From VRUE01 sp963812335 (GTDB lineage Bacteria; Actinomycetota; Thermoleophilia; Solirubrobacterales; 70-9): a DNA stretch of 64,000 nucleotides. How positions within the stretch are numbered: position 1 is the first letter of the stretch; each line of letters opens with the position of its first letter. This document shows, piece after piece, positions 1 through 6,771 of the stretch. Made by a program: the position numbers and the translations under genes. Below the pieces are notes generated by a model. It was not told the origin of the DNA. It saw nothing but the letters and a program-made list of their open reading frames with translations, and did no database searches. The stretch lies in NCBI GenBank assembly GCA_963812335.1, contig CAWEUU010000004.1:682001-746000 (forward strand). Reading direction: 5' to 3'.

Positions 1-1
1 G

Positions 2-316
2 GCGCACGAGGAGCGCTACGGCCACCGCGATCCCGACGGCGAGATCGTCCTCGTCCACATCCGCCTCGCGCTCGTCGCGCCCGGCCCGCGGCCTCGCCCC
101 GCCGCCGCCGCGACGGGGAGCCTGAGAGAGGACAGCCGCGCGGTGCGCTTCGACGGCAAATGGGTGCAGACACCGGTGCTGCGGGGTGAGCCAAGCGCCG
201 GCCTCAGCGCCGAGGGCCCGGTGGTCTTCGAGCTGCCCGAGGCGACCTTCGTCGTCCCCCCCGGCTGGGGCGCCGCAGTCGACGAGACTGGCACGATCCA
301 CGCGGAGGTTCGATGA
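2..316 (+). CDS. Hydantoinase/oxoprolinase subunit A, C-terminal fragment
   Basis: This is the 3' end of a gene that begins before the window. The visible 104 residues start AHEERYGHRDPDGEI, a pattern typical of the C-terminal region of HyuA/5-oxoprolinase A proteins, and end with the conserved turn VVFELPEATFVVPPGW. HyuA supplies the ATP-binding half of hydantoinase, oxoprolinase and acetone-carboxylase-like enzymes that open cyclic amides. The stop TGA overlaps the ATG of the subunit B gene (ATGA), so the two are translationally coupled. The exact substrate cannot be told from the fragment. Confidence 0.85.
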   Translation, partial: AHEERYGHRDPDGEIVLVHIRLALVAPGPRPRPAAAATGSLREDSRAVRFDGKWVQTPVLRGEPSAGLSAEGPVVFELPEATFVVPPGWGAAVDETGTIHAEVR

Positions 317-1827
317 GCCTCGACCCGGTCGACCTGCAGGTGATGATCGGCGGACTGCGCGCGGCCTGCGACGAGATGGGCGCAACCCTGATCCGCTCCG
401 CCTACTCGGCCAACATCAAGGAGCGCCACGACTGCTCAACCGCACTCTTCGACGCCGGCGGCGAGCTGGCGATGCAGGCTGAGCACATCCCCGTCCACCT
501 GGGCTCGATGCCCGACGCGGTCGCCGCCGTGCTCGACGAGGAGCACCGCCCCGGCGAGGCCTGGATCCTCAACGACCCCTACCGCGGCGGCACCCACCTG
601 CCCGACGTGACCCTGATCTCGCCGGTCTTCGTTGCCGGCGAGCTGTTCGGCTTCGCCGCCTGTCGCGCCCACCATGCCGACATCGGCGGCCCCAGCCCAG
701 CCGGGATGCCGGCCCGCTCGCGCACGCTGGAGGAAGAGGGCGTGGTGATCCCGCCGACCCGGATCGGCGAGGGCGAGCTCGAACGGCTGGCCGAACAGAT
801 GCGCACGCCGCGCCAGCGCCTCGCCGACCTGCGTGCGCAGGCCGCAGCCAACCGGATCGGCGAGCTGCGCCTGGCTGAGCTCGCCGAGCGGCACGGCCTC
901 GAGCGCCTGCGGGCGGGAATGGATGAGATCCTCGCCTACGCCGAGCGCCGCACCCGGGCTGCCCTCGCCGACCTGCCCGACGGCACCTACGTCGCCGGGG
1001 ACGTGCTCGAGGACGACGCCGGCGGCGAACCGCGCGACGTCGGGCTGCGGCTGCAGGCGACCGTCCGCGGCGACGAGCTGACCCTCGACTTCAGCGGTAC
1101 CGATCCCCAGATCGACGGCAACCTCAACTGCCCGCTCTCGGTGACCAAGTCGGCCGCCTTCTTCGCCGTGCGCGTGCTCACCGACCCCGACGCGCCACCT
1201 TCGGCCGGCGCCTACAGGCCGATCGAGGTGATCGCCCCCGAGGGCTGCCTGCTCAACGCCCGCTTCCCCGCCGCCGTCGCCGCCGGCAACGTCGAGACCT
1301 CGAGTCGCGTGGCCGACCTGACGATCGCCGCCCTTGGCGACGCCCGGCCGGTCCCCGCCCAGGGCCAGGGCACGATGAACAACCTGACCCTCTCTGGCGA
1401 GGGCTTCACCTACTACGAGACGCTCGCCGGCGGCCAGGGCGCCTGCGCCGACGCCGACGGGCCGTCGGCGATCCACGTGGCGATGTCGAACACGCTCAAC
1501 ACGCCGGTCGAGGCGCTCGAGACCGAGTTCCCGCTGCGCGTGCGCGAGCTGGCGCTGCGCCGGGGCAGCGGCGGTGGCGGCGGCCACAGCGGCGGTGAGG
1601 GGATCGCGCGCGAAATCGAAGCGCTGGAGCCGATGCGCTACACGCTGATCGGCGAGCGGCGGCGCCACTCGCCGCGCGGGCGCGACGGCGGAGAGGACGG
1701 CCGGCCCGGCGTCGACCAGCTCAACGGAGAGCCCCTGCCCGGTAAGAGCGAAGGCGCTCTGCGGGCGGGCGACAGGCTGCGGATCGAGACGCCGGGAGGC
1801 GGCGGACTCGGGCCGATTTCCAGGTAA
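313..1827 (+). CDS. Hydantoinase/oxoprolinase subunit B (HyuB-like)
   Basis: This 504-residue protein matches the hydantoinase B/oxoprolinase family over its full length. Conserved stretches include SAYSANIKERHDCS near the N-terminus, the metal-region block LNDPYRGGTHLPDVT (about residues 79-93), GNVETSSRVAD (about 325-335) and the C-terminal ERRRHSPRG and LNGEPLPGK blocks. Subunit B works with HyuA (overlapping upstream gene) to hydrolyse hydantoins, 5-oxoproline or related cyclic amides in the cytoplasm. Family members differ in substrate and in whether they use ATP, so only the family is assigned. Start chosen: ATG in the ATGA overlap. Confidence 0.9.
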   Translation: MSLDPVDLQVMIGGLRAACDEMGATLIRSAYSANIKERHDCSTALFDAGGELAMQAEHIPVHLGSMPDAVAAVLDEEHRPGEAWILNDPYRGGTHLPDVTLISPVFVAGELFGFAACRAHHADIGGPSPAGMPARSRTLEEEGVVIPPTRIGEGELERLAEQMRTPRQRLADLRAQAAANRIGELRLAELAERHGLERLRAGMDEILAYAERRTRAALADLPDGTYVAGDVLEDDAGGEPRDVGLRLQATVRGDELTLDFSGTDPQIDGNLNCPLSVTKSAAFFAVRVLTDPDAPPSAGAYRPIEVIAPEGCLLNARFPAAVAAGNVETSSRVADLTIAALGDARPVPAQGQGTMNNLTLSGEGFTYYETLAGGQGACADADGPSAIHVAMSNTLNTPVEALETEFPLRVRELALRRGSGGGGGHSGGEGIAREIEALEPMRYTLIGERRRHSPRGRDGGEDGRPGVDQLNGEPLPGKSEGALRAGDRLRIETPGGGGLGPISR

Positions 1828-1959
1828 ATACCGATTTAATTTGGCGATTCGGCCGTCCTTGTCTAGAATGCACGGCCTTGGGCGGGGCCCTCGCCTGTAC
1901 AGGGGTACAGTGCTACTTCCCAGTCGAATCACCCCGACCCAACCGAGGTACGAATTCAA
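1828..1959 (+). promoter_or_regulatory. Promoter region with CTGTAC palindrome
   Basis: This 132-nt gap is AT-richer than its surroundings. It contains a TAGAAT box at 1864-1869 and a perfect inverted repeat, CTGTAC-AGGG-GTACAG, at 1895-1910. The position upstream of the DUF1802 gene suggests an operator or promoter, but the regulator is unknown. Confidence 0.4.
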
Positions 1960-2589
1960 ATGCCGATCGCGCTAAAGGAATGGGCTGTAACCGTGCGCGC
2001 CCTCGCTGAGGGCGAGCAGTTGCTGACCCTGCGCAAGGGCGGAATTCGCGAGGACAACAAGCACTTCGAGCTCGACCACGAGCGCTTCTTCCTCTACCCG
2101 ACCTTCGACCACCAGCGCAACAACCTTGTCCGCGAGTCGCATCACCCGGAGTTGAGCCGCGCCCTCGAGGAGGGCGTCTGGCCCGACGAGGAGCCGCCGC
2201 CGGGAGCGCTGCTGCAGGACGGCGGCATCCCCCAGCCCGACCGGGTTCGCCTGCGCTGCTGGGCCGAGGTCACCGATCACCTGACGATCGACAACCCCCG
2301 CGTCGTCGACGAGCTCTCGCCCTACTACGTCTGGACCCCGGACTACGCCGAGAAGCGGCTCAACTGGAAGCGGCGCCATCCGCTGAACATCCTGCTGCTG
2401 CGGGTCCACCGCATCCCACGTCCGGTCACGGTCCGGGTCCGCGAGGAGTACCACGGCTGCCGCTCCTGGGTCGAGATCGATCGCGACCTGCCCTTTGAGG
2501 GCACGCCCGTGATGGCCGACGAGGAGTTCGACCGCGCCCGCTCGGAGATCCACTCCGTCTGCACCTCCTCCGAACCCGTCCTCGTCTAA
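1960..2589 (+). CDS. DUF1802 family protein
   Basis: This 209-residue soluble protein begins IALKEWAVTVRALAEGEQ and continues with LLTLRKGGIRE and FELDHERFFLYPTFDHQ. These are the hallmark segments of DUF1802 proteins. No catalytic function is established for the family, and no signal peptide or membrane segment is visible. It has its own promoter-like region upstream and ends just before a short inverted repeat (2587-2614). Its role in this genome is unknown. Confidence 0.75.
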   Translation: MPIALKEWAVTVRALAEGEQLLTLRKGGIREDNKHFELDHERFFLYPTFDHQRNNLVRESHHPELSRALEEGVWPDEEPPPGALLQDGGIPQPDRVRLRCWAEVTDHLTIDNPRVVDELSPYYVWTPDYAEKRLNWKRRHPLNILLLRVHRIPRPVTVRVREEYHGCRSWVEIDRDLPFEGTPVMADEEFDRARSEIHSVCTSSEPVLV

Positions 2590-2614
2590 GGCCTCCCAGC
2601 GCCAGGCGGCCTTA
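2587..2614 (+). terminator. Hairpin after DUF1802 gene
   Basis: TAAGGCC at 2587-2593 pairs with GGCCTTA at 2608-2614 around a 14-nt loop. It starts in the DUF1802 stop codon and ends two bases before the next ATG. There is no U-tract, so it may be a weak terminator or may affect initiation of the next gene. Confidence 0.35.
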
Positions 2615-2615
2615 G

Positions 2616-3371
2616 ATGCCGTGGGTCGAGACGCATTCGCTTAGCTTTACGGCCCGCCATGACAGCGGCGACGCTGCGTTCGCAGAGCGCTCCCTGGACC
2701 GGATGGAGGAACTGCGGCTGCGGCTCGAGGACCGCTTCGCGGTCGTACCCGGCGACGTCACCGTCGTCGTCCACACCAACCCGCTGATGCTCGCCTTGGC
2801 GCACCCGTTCCTGCCCGCGGCACGCTGGGCGTCTGCGCCGGCCGGACGGCGCTATCTGGCCGGCTGGGCGATGGCGACCGAGCTGCATGTGCTCAACGAC
2901 CTGCACATGGAGCGCCGCGCCGCCGGCGAGGACTCGCGCGAGGCGCTGCGCGGCACCGCCGAGCGCCTCTACGCCCAGCTCGCGATCGCCGCCAACAATC
3001 CCGACCTCCCCCCCTCGTGGACGCCGCGGCGCTTCGCCCGCTACCTCGGCTGGGCCTGGCTGATCGAGGGGGCCGCGCAGTATTTCGCCCGCCAGGTCGG
3101 CCTCTACCGCGCCGCGGTGATCAGCCGGCTACGCGAAAGCGGCAGGCCGTCCTTCCCCCCCTCGCGCCGCGACGCCGTGCTGCTCGGCGGCACGATCTTC
3201 GACCTGCTGGAGACCGAGCGCGGCGCCGAGGCCTGCGACCGCCTGGCGCTCAACATCCACCCCGGCGGCGCCGCGCCGACTCTGGAAGCCGCCTTCGATG
3301 CCCGCGCCGGCGAGATCGAGTCCGCCTGGCGCGACTACCTGCGCGCAATCGCCCGCCCCAGCGCGGGCTAG
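2616..3371 (+). CDS. Peptidase-MA-like protein without a clear HExxH
   Basis: This 251-residue protein is not firmly recognised. It resembles the gluzincin peptidase-MA fold: WLIEGAAQYFARQVG (about residues 149-163) looks like the W-x-x-EGxAxYF glutamate helix that follows the zinc motif in that fold. At the place where HExxH is expected (about residues 88-95) the sequence reads ATELHVLND, so the first histidine is absent and the site is probably inactive or altered. The start ATG sits two bases after a hairpin and has no clear Shine-Dalgarno sequence. Its stop overlaps the convergent DUF2007 gene in a shared CTAG. Confidence 0.5.
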   Translation: MPWVETHSLSFTARHDSGDAAFAERSLDRMEELRLRLEDRFAVVPGDVTVVVHTNPLMLALAHPFLPAARWASAPAGRRYLAGWAMATELHVLNDLHMERRAAGEDSREALRGTAERLYAQLAIAANNPDLPPSWTPRRFARYLGWAWLIEGAAQYFARQVGLYRAAVISRLRESGRPSFPPSRRDAVLLGGTIFDLLETERGAEACDRLALNIHPGGAAPTLEAAFDARAGEIESAWRDYLRAIARPSAG

Positions 3372-3598
3372 CTGACGCCCGGCGTCCCCTCGAGAACCTC
3401 GCGTGCCTGCTCGGCGAGCTCCTCGGCGACGAGCACCTGGCGCGGGCCGGCGGCGAGGAAGTCCGGTACGTCGAAGCCCGCGGCGCGCTTCAACATGCTG
3501 GGGATGCCGTGCTCGGAGAGCAGGCCCTGGATCATTTCCGCCTCGGCCTGGTTCTGGCCGTAGCCAACCTTGACCAGTTTGCCGCTAGGAGACGACAA
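3368..3598 (-). CDS. DUF2007-like small protein (putative signal transducer)
   Basis: This 76-residue protein has the DUF2007 pattern: LVKVGYGQNQAEAEMIQGLL, then EHGIPSMLK, then the closing RQVLVAEELAEQAREVL. A longer reading frame exists, but the TTG at 3598 is preceded by a strong AGGAGG with 6-nt spacing inside the end of the upstream gene, so TTG is the likely start. It overlaps the JAMM protease gene by 14 nt and is the last gene of the cysteine cluster. The function of this small domain is unknown; the context suggests an accessory role. Confidence 0.7.
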   Translation of the reverse strand: MSSPSGKLVKVGYGQNQAEAEMIQGLLSEHGIPSMLKRAAGFDVPDFLAAGPRQVLVAEELAEQAREVLEGTPGVS

Positions 3599-3980
3599 GC
3601 TCGGCCTCCTCGATCCCGCCGTCCCTGATCCAGAAACCCTTGAGGTCGGGCGCATCGGAATCGGCCAGCGAGACGATCAGGTAGACCGCTTCCGGCCAGC
3701 CCGCCAGATTGACGTCGGTCTGCGAGGGAAATGCAGCGCTCTTGGTGTGCGAGTGGTAGATCGCCACCAGCTCCTCCCCCGCCTCCTCGATCTCGCGCAT
3801 CAGGCGGAACTGCTCCTTGGCGTCGATCGAGTAGCGCAGCGGGCTGCCCTCAGCGTTCTCGGCCCGGTAGACCGTCGCCGCGGCGCCATCGCGCCCACCG
3901 ACCATCCCGCAACACTCGTTCGGCAAATCCTCCCGCGCGTGGGCGACGATCTCGTCGACTAGTCGTTGGGGAATGCGCAT
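3585..3980 (-). CDS. mec: JAMM/MPN metalloprotease, Mec-like (CysO-cysteine hydrolase)
   Basis: This 131-residue protein is a compact JAMM-domain (M67) protease. The zinc/catalytic set is complete: E22 in NECCGM, H76-S-H78, S86 and D89, giving HxH-x10-D. In Mycobacterium tuberculosis the matching enzyme (Mec+) cleaves cysteine from the CysO-cysteine adduct made by CysM. The neighbours here are CysM, CysO and a ThiF-type activating enzyme, which supports the same role. Start chosen: ATG at 3980 with GGAG about 9 nt upstream; an in-frame extension to 4055 lacks family similarity. The adduct substrate is inferred from context. Confidence 0.82.
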   Translation of the reverse strand: MRIPQRLVDEIVAHAREDLPNECCGMVGGRDGAAATVYRAENAEGSPLRYSIDAKEQFRLMREIEEAGEELVAIYHSHTKSAAFPSQTDVNLAGWPEAVYLIVSLADSDAPDLKGFWIRDGGIEEAELVVS

Positions 3981-4022
3981 TCTTGCTTTCTCCGAACCAG
4001 GGCGTGCGTGGCCAAGCAGATC

Positions 4023-4094
4023 AAGGACGCAGGGAGGCCGGTGAGGGGAGCGCACTGTTTGTGCGTGACCCGATCCGGGCGACCGAGGACGCCG
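4023..4094 (-). repeat. Intercistronic repeat, copy 1 (cysM-mec gap)
   Basis: Read on the plus strand, this copy is bounded by AAGGACGCAGGGAG (4023-4036) and GCGACCGAGGACGCCG (4079-4094). The same two blocks occur at 5131-5144 and 5169-5184 with one mismatch in total. Between them lie small hairpins (CGCAC/GTGCG at 4051-4065 and CCCG/CGGG at 4069-4079). It lies after the cysM stop and before mec. It may be a terminator-like or structured RNA element. Confidence 0.5.
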
Positions 4095-4118
4095 ATATGC
4101 GCAGCGCCACGCGCGCCC

Positions 4119-5081
4119 CTACCACCAAACCGTCGAGTCAAGATTGGCTATCTCGTCGATCGGGCGGGTGTAAACGCCGGAGGAGAGGTACTTCCAACCG
4201 TCGTCGGGGATCAGGAAGACGACGTTGCCCCCCTCAAGCTCCTCGCCGATGCGGACGGCGATGCGGGCGATCGCGCCGGAAGAGACGCCGGCGAAGACGC
4301 CCTCCTCGTCGAGCAATTTGCGGGTCCAGACGATCGCGTCGCGGTTGGAGACCATGATCTTGCGGTCCAGCAGGGTGATGTCGATGATCGGCGGGATGAA
4401 GCCGTCGTCGAGCGAGCGCAGCCCGTGCACCATCTCCCCCTGCATCGGCTCGGCCGCAACCAACAGCGTCTCGGGGTCGTGCTCCTTCAGCCGCCGCCCG
4501 TTGCCCATCAGCGTGCCGCCGGTGCCGAGCCCGCCGACGAAAGCGGCGACCTCGTCGAGCTCTTCGAGGATCTCAACCGCGGTGCCGTTGTAGTGGGCCA
4601 GCGGATTGGCCTCGTTGCCGTACTGGTAGGGCATGTAGTAGCGCGAGTCCTGGCTCATCTCCAGCGCCACGTCGACGGCGCCGTTGGAGCCCTTCGCACC
4701 TTCCGAGTAGACGATCTCCGCCCCGTACATCTCGAGCAGCTGGGTGCGCTCTTTGGTCACGTTGTCGGGCATCACGACCTTCAGGTCATAGCCCTTGCGG
4801 CTGCAGATCATCGCCAGTGAGATGCCGGTGTTGCCCGACGTCGGCTCGAGAATCGTCTGGCCCGGCTCGATTGCGCCCTCGGCCTCAGCCGCCTCGATCA
4901 TCGATCTGGCGACCCGGTCCTTGACCGAGCCGGTCGGGTTGCGACCCTCGAGCTTGGCGTAGATGCGGACGCCGGGCTTCGGCGAGAGCTTCGGCAACTC
5001 GACCAGCGGCGTATTGCCGATCGACTCGACGATGTCGCCGTAGCGTCCCCCACAGGGTCTGTTGAGCAACTCTCCCGACAC
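4119..5081 (-). CDS. cysM: Cysteine synthase CysM (CysO-dependent type)
   Basis: This PLP enzyme makes cysteine from an activated serine and, in this subtype, the thiocarboxylate of CysO. About 320 residues: KLEGRNPTGSVKDR carries the PLP lysine (K54), EPTSGNTGISLA binds substrate, GLGTGGTLMGNGR is the phosphate-binding loop, and the C-terminal tail ends STVWW. That tail resembles the closing tail of mycobacterial CysM. cysO and a ThiF enzyme lie directly upstream and Mec downstream. Start: GTG at 5081, because TATACT (5094-5089) lies 7 nt before it, giving a leaderless message; the ATG at 5099 lies before that box. Confidence 0.9.
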   Translation of the reverse strand: MSGELLNRPCGGRYGDIVESIGNTPLVELPKLSPKPGVRIYAKLEGRNPTGSVKDRVARSMIEAAEAEGAIEPGQTILEPTSGNTGISLAMICSRKGYDLKVVMPDNVTKERTQLLEMYGAEIVYSEGAKGSNGAVDVALEMSQDSRYYMPYQYGNEANPLAHYNGTAVEILEELDEVAAFVGGLGTGGTLMGNGRRLKEHDPETLLVAAEPMQGEMVHGLRSLDDGFIPPIIDITLLDRKIMVSNRDAIVWTRKLLDEEGVFAGVSSGAIARIAVRIGEELEGGNVVFLIPDDGWKYLSSGVYTRPIDEIANLDSTVWW

Positions 5082-5096
5082 TTCAAAAAGTATAGC
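5080..5096 (-). promoter_or_regulatory. cysM promoter with 17-mer shared with moeZ-like gene
   Basis: On the minus strand this reads GCTATACTTTTTGAAGT. TATACT is a good -10 box 7 nt before the GTG start of cysM. The identical 17-mer recurs at 6702-6718 ahead of the rhodanese-ThiF gene of the same pathway. It contains the half-palindrome ACTT-CAAA-AAGT, so it could also bind a regulator. Confidence 0.55.
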
Positions 5097-5130
5097 CATG
5101 GAAATTGAAGTGGCGAGAACCAAGCCTGGG

Positions 5131-5184
5131 AAGGACGCAGGGAGCGTGGCGTGCTTCCCAGCACGCGAGCGACTGAGGACGCCG
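5131..5184 (-). repeat. Intercistronic repeat, copy 2 (cysO-cysM gap)
   Basis: This is the second copy of the element at 4023-4094, with the same flanking blocks and a different interior. The interior here forms a perfect 7-bp hairpin, GCGTGCT-TCCC-AGCACGC (5149-5166). It lies after the cysO stop and before the cysM promoter. The pair therefore flanks cysM in direct orientation. Confidence 0.5.
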
Positions 5185-5206
5185 CCAGGCGCCGGTTATC
5201 GCCGCT

Positions 5207-5479
5207 TCAACCGCCGGCCATCGCCGGCATGATGATGACCGTGTCGCCGTCCTTCACCCCGGTCTCGAGCCCGTCGAGCACGCGCACGTCCTCATCGTTG
5301 AGGTAGACGTTGACGTAGCGGTTGAGCTCGCCCTCGGGGCCGAAGAGCTGCTCGGCGGTCGCCGGGTGCTCGGCGGTCAGCGCCCGCAGCACCTCGCCGA
5401 CGCTGCCGCCGGCCGCCTCGACCTCGTTCTGGCCGCCGGTCTGGGCGCGAAGCACGGGTGGAATGCGAATCGTTGCCAT
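5207..5479 (-). CDS. cysO: MoaD/ThiS-family sulfur carrier CysO
   Basis: This 90-residue ubiquitin-like protein ends in the diglycine PAMAGG required for adenylation and thiocarboxylation. Other MoaD/ThiS features are RIPPVLR at the N-terminus, NRYVNVYLNDEDVR in the middle and LKDGDTV-like VKDGDTVIIMPAMAGG at the end. It carries sulfur as a C-terminal thiocarboxylate, donated to the CysM intermediate to form cysteine. The activating enzyme is probably the adjacent ThiF protein (start 6673), and the product is probably released by the JAMM protease. MoaD-type molybdopterin carriers look alike, but the neighbours favour CysO. Confidence 0.88.
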   Translation of the reverse strand: MATIRIPPVLRAQTGGQNEVEAAGGSVGEVLRALTAEHPATAEQLFGPEGELNRYVNVYLNDEDVRVLDGLETGVKDGDTVIIMPAMAGG

Positions 5480-5518
5480 CGGGGACGCGATCCTAGACGA
5501 GGTGAAGGGCAGCGGACC

Positions 5519-6673
5519 TCAGCCGGCGCAAAACGCGTCGTAGTCCGGGAATTTGCCGAGCTCGGAGTCCGGAATCTCGGGTGCGTTCTCGCCGCAGATC
5601 GGGCACTCGGGGTCACGGCGCACCTTCAGCTCCGTGAACCTCGTGCTGAGCGCCTCGTAGAGCAGCAGGCGGCCGATCAGCGGCTCACCGATGCCGAGCA
5701 CCAGCTTCAACACCTCGTTCGCCTGCAGCAGTCCCATCTGGCCGGCCATCACGCCGAGCACGCCGTTGGCCGAGCAGCTAGGCGCCAACTCCGCCGGCGG
5801 CGGCGTCGGGTAGAGGCAGCGGTAGCAGGGCCCCTCGAAGGGGACGAAGGTCGAGATCTGCCCGTCGAAGCTGAGGATCGAGGCGGAGACGACCGGCTTG
5901 CGCAGCCGCACCGAGGCGTCGTTGAGCAGGTAGCGGGTGGGGAAGTTGTCGGCGCCGTCGACGATTACGTCGTACTCGCTGAGGATCTCGACGATGTTGG
6001 AGGCGTCGAGCCGGAAGTTGTGCTCGACCACGTCGACGTCGGGGTTGAGCGCCTCGATCGTCAGGCGCGCCGACTGGGTCTTCGGCGTGCCGATCCGCTC
6101 GGTGTTGTGGATCACCTGGCGCTGCAGGTTGGAGGCGTCGACGAGGTCGTCGTCGACGAGGCCGATCGTGCCGATTCCGGCGGCGGCGAGGTAGAGCGCG
6201 GTCGGCGCGCCGAGCCCGCCGGCGCCGACCAGCAGCACCTTCGCGTTCAGCATCTTCAGCTGGCCATCGACCCCGACCTCGGGCAGCAGCGTGTGGCGCG
6301 AGTAGCGGTCGCGCTGCTCGGCGGTCATACCGCTGGCGGCGACGACCGGCAGCCCCTGCTCCTGCCAGGCGAGGATCCCGCCGGCCATCGAGGCGACATC
6401 CTCGTAGCCGAGCGCTTCGAGCTGCTGGGCGGCGATGTAGGAGCGGTTGCCGCTGCGGCAGTAGATGATCGTGCGGGCCGACTTGTCGGGCGCCGCAGCG
6501 GCGATCTCGTCGGCGAGGAGACCCGGCGGCACGAGCTTGCCGTTCTCGAGGTGGGCCTCCTGGTACTCGTGCGGCTCGCGGGTATCGACCAGGACGACGT
6601 CGCCGCCCTCGATCTCCTGTGCCGCCTCGAACGCCTCGATCTCCTCGACCTGCTGCTTGGTCTGCGTAGTCAC
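5519..6673 (-). CDS. moeZ: Rhodanese-ThiF sulfur-carrier activating enzyme (MoeZ-like)
   Basis: This 384-residue protein has two domains. Residues 10-112 form a rhodanese with active-site C72 in IIYCRSGNRS. Residues 115-350 form a ThiF/MoeB E1 domain with GAGGLGAP for ATP, CSANGVLGVMAG holding the conserved cysteine, and two zinc CxxC pairs (CYRC, CPIC). It adenylates the CysO C-terminus and passes sulfur from the rhodanese. In mycobacterial MoeZ the rhodanese is C-terminal; here it is N-terminal. Start: GTG at 6673 with AAGGG upstream. It may also serve molybdopterin or thiamin carriers. Confidence 0.85.
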   Translation of the reverse strand: MTTQTKQQVEEIEAFEAAQEIEGGDVVLVDTREPHEYQEAHLENGKLVPPGLLADEIAAAAPDKSARTIIYCRSGNRSYIAAQQLEALGYEDVASMAGGILAWQEQGLPVVAASGMTAEQRDRYSRHTLLPEVGVDGQLKMLNAKVLLVGAGGLGAPTALYLAAAGIGTIGLVDDDLVDASNLQRQVIHNTERIGTPKTQSARLTIEALNPDVDVVEHNFRLDASNIVEILSEYDVIVDGADNFPTRYLLNDASVRLRKPVVSASILSFDGQISTFVPFEGPCYRCLYPTPPPAELAPSCSANGVLGVMAGQMGLLQANEVLKLVLGIGEPLIGRLLLYEALSTRFTELKVRRDPECPICGENAPEIPDSELGKFPDYDAFCAG

Positions 6674-6680
6674 GTCAAAT

Positions 6681-6718
6681 CCCTTAATCCTGATCCGGTT
6701 TACTTCAAAAAGTATAGC
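6681..6718 (-). promoter_or_regulatory. Promoter/operator of the rhodanese-ThiF gene
   Basis: This holds the 17-mer GCTATACTTTTTGAAGT (6718-6702), with TATACT as a likely -10 box, overlapping the perfect palindrome TACTT-CAAA-AAGTA (6701-6714). Closer to the gene is CAGGATTAAG (6692-6683), which resembles the AGTAGGATT(T/A)AG motif before the Rrf2 and Rieske genes. Confidence 0.5.
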
Positions 6719-6726
6719 GACAACGA

Positions 6727-6750
6727 AAGGGCCGCCCGGAGGGGGCCCTT
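6727..6750 (-). terminator. Hairpin terminator after htpX
   Basis: AAGGGCC (6727-6733) pairs with GGCCCTT (6744-6750) around a 10-nt loop. It lies 21 nt past the htpX stop and before the ThiF promoter. On the minus strand TTTCGTT follows, a weak U-tract. Confidence 0.55.
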
Positions 6751-6771
6751 CGAATCGCTTTTCCCGGCCTC

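Noticed and set aside
4100..4141. Cysteine-rich leader peptide controlling mec or cysM
   Set aside because: Short upstream frames exist, but cysteine codons are not clustered and no start signal supports them.
5097..5099. ATG at 5099 as the cysM start
   Set aside because: It lies upstream of the TATACT box; the GTG at 5081 fits a leaderless start and family length.
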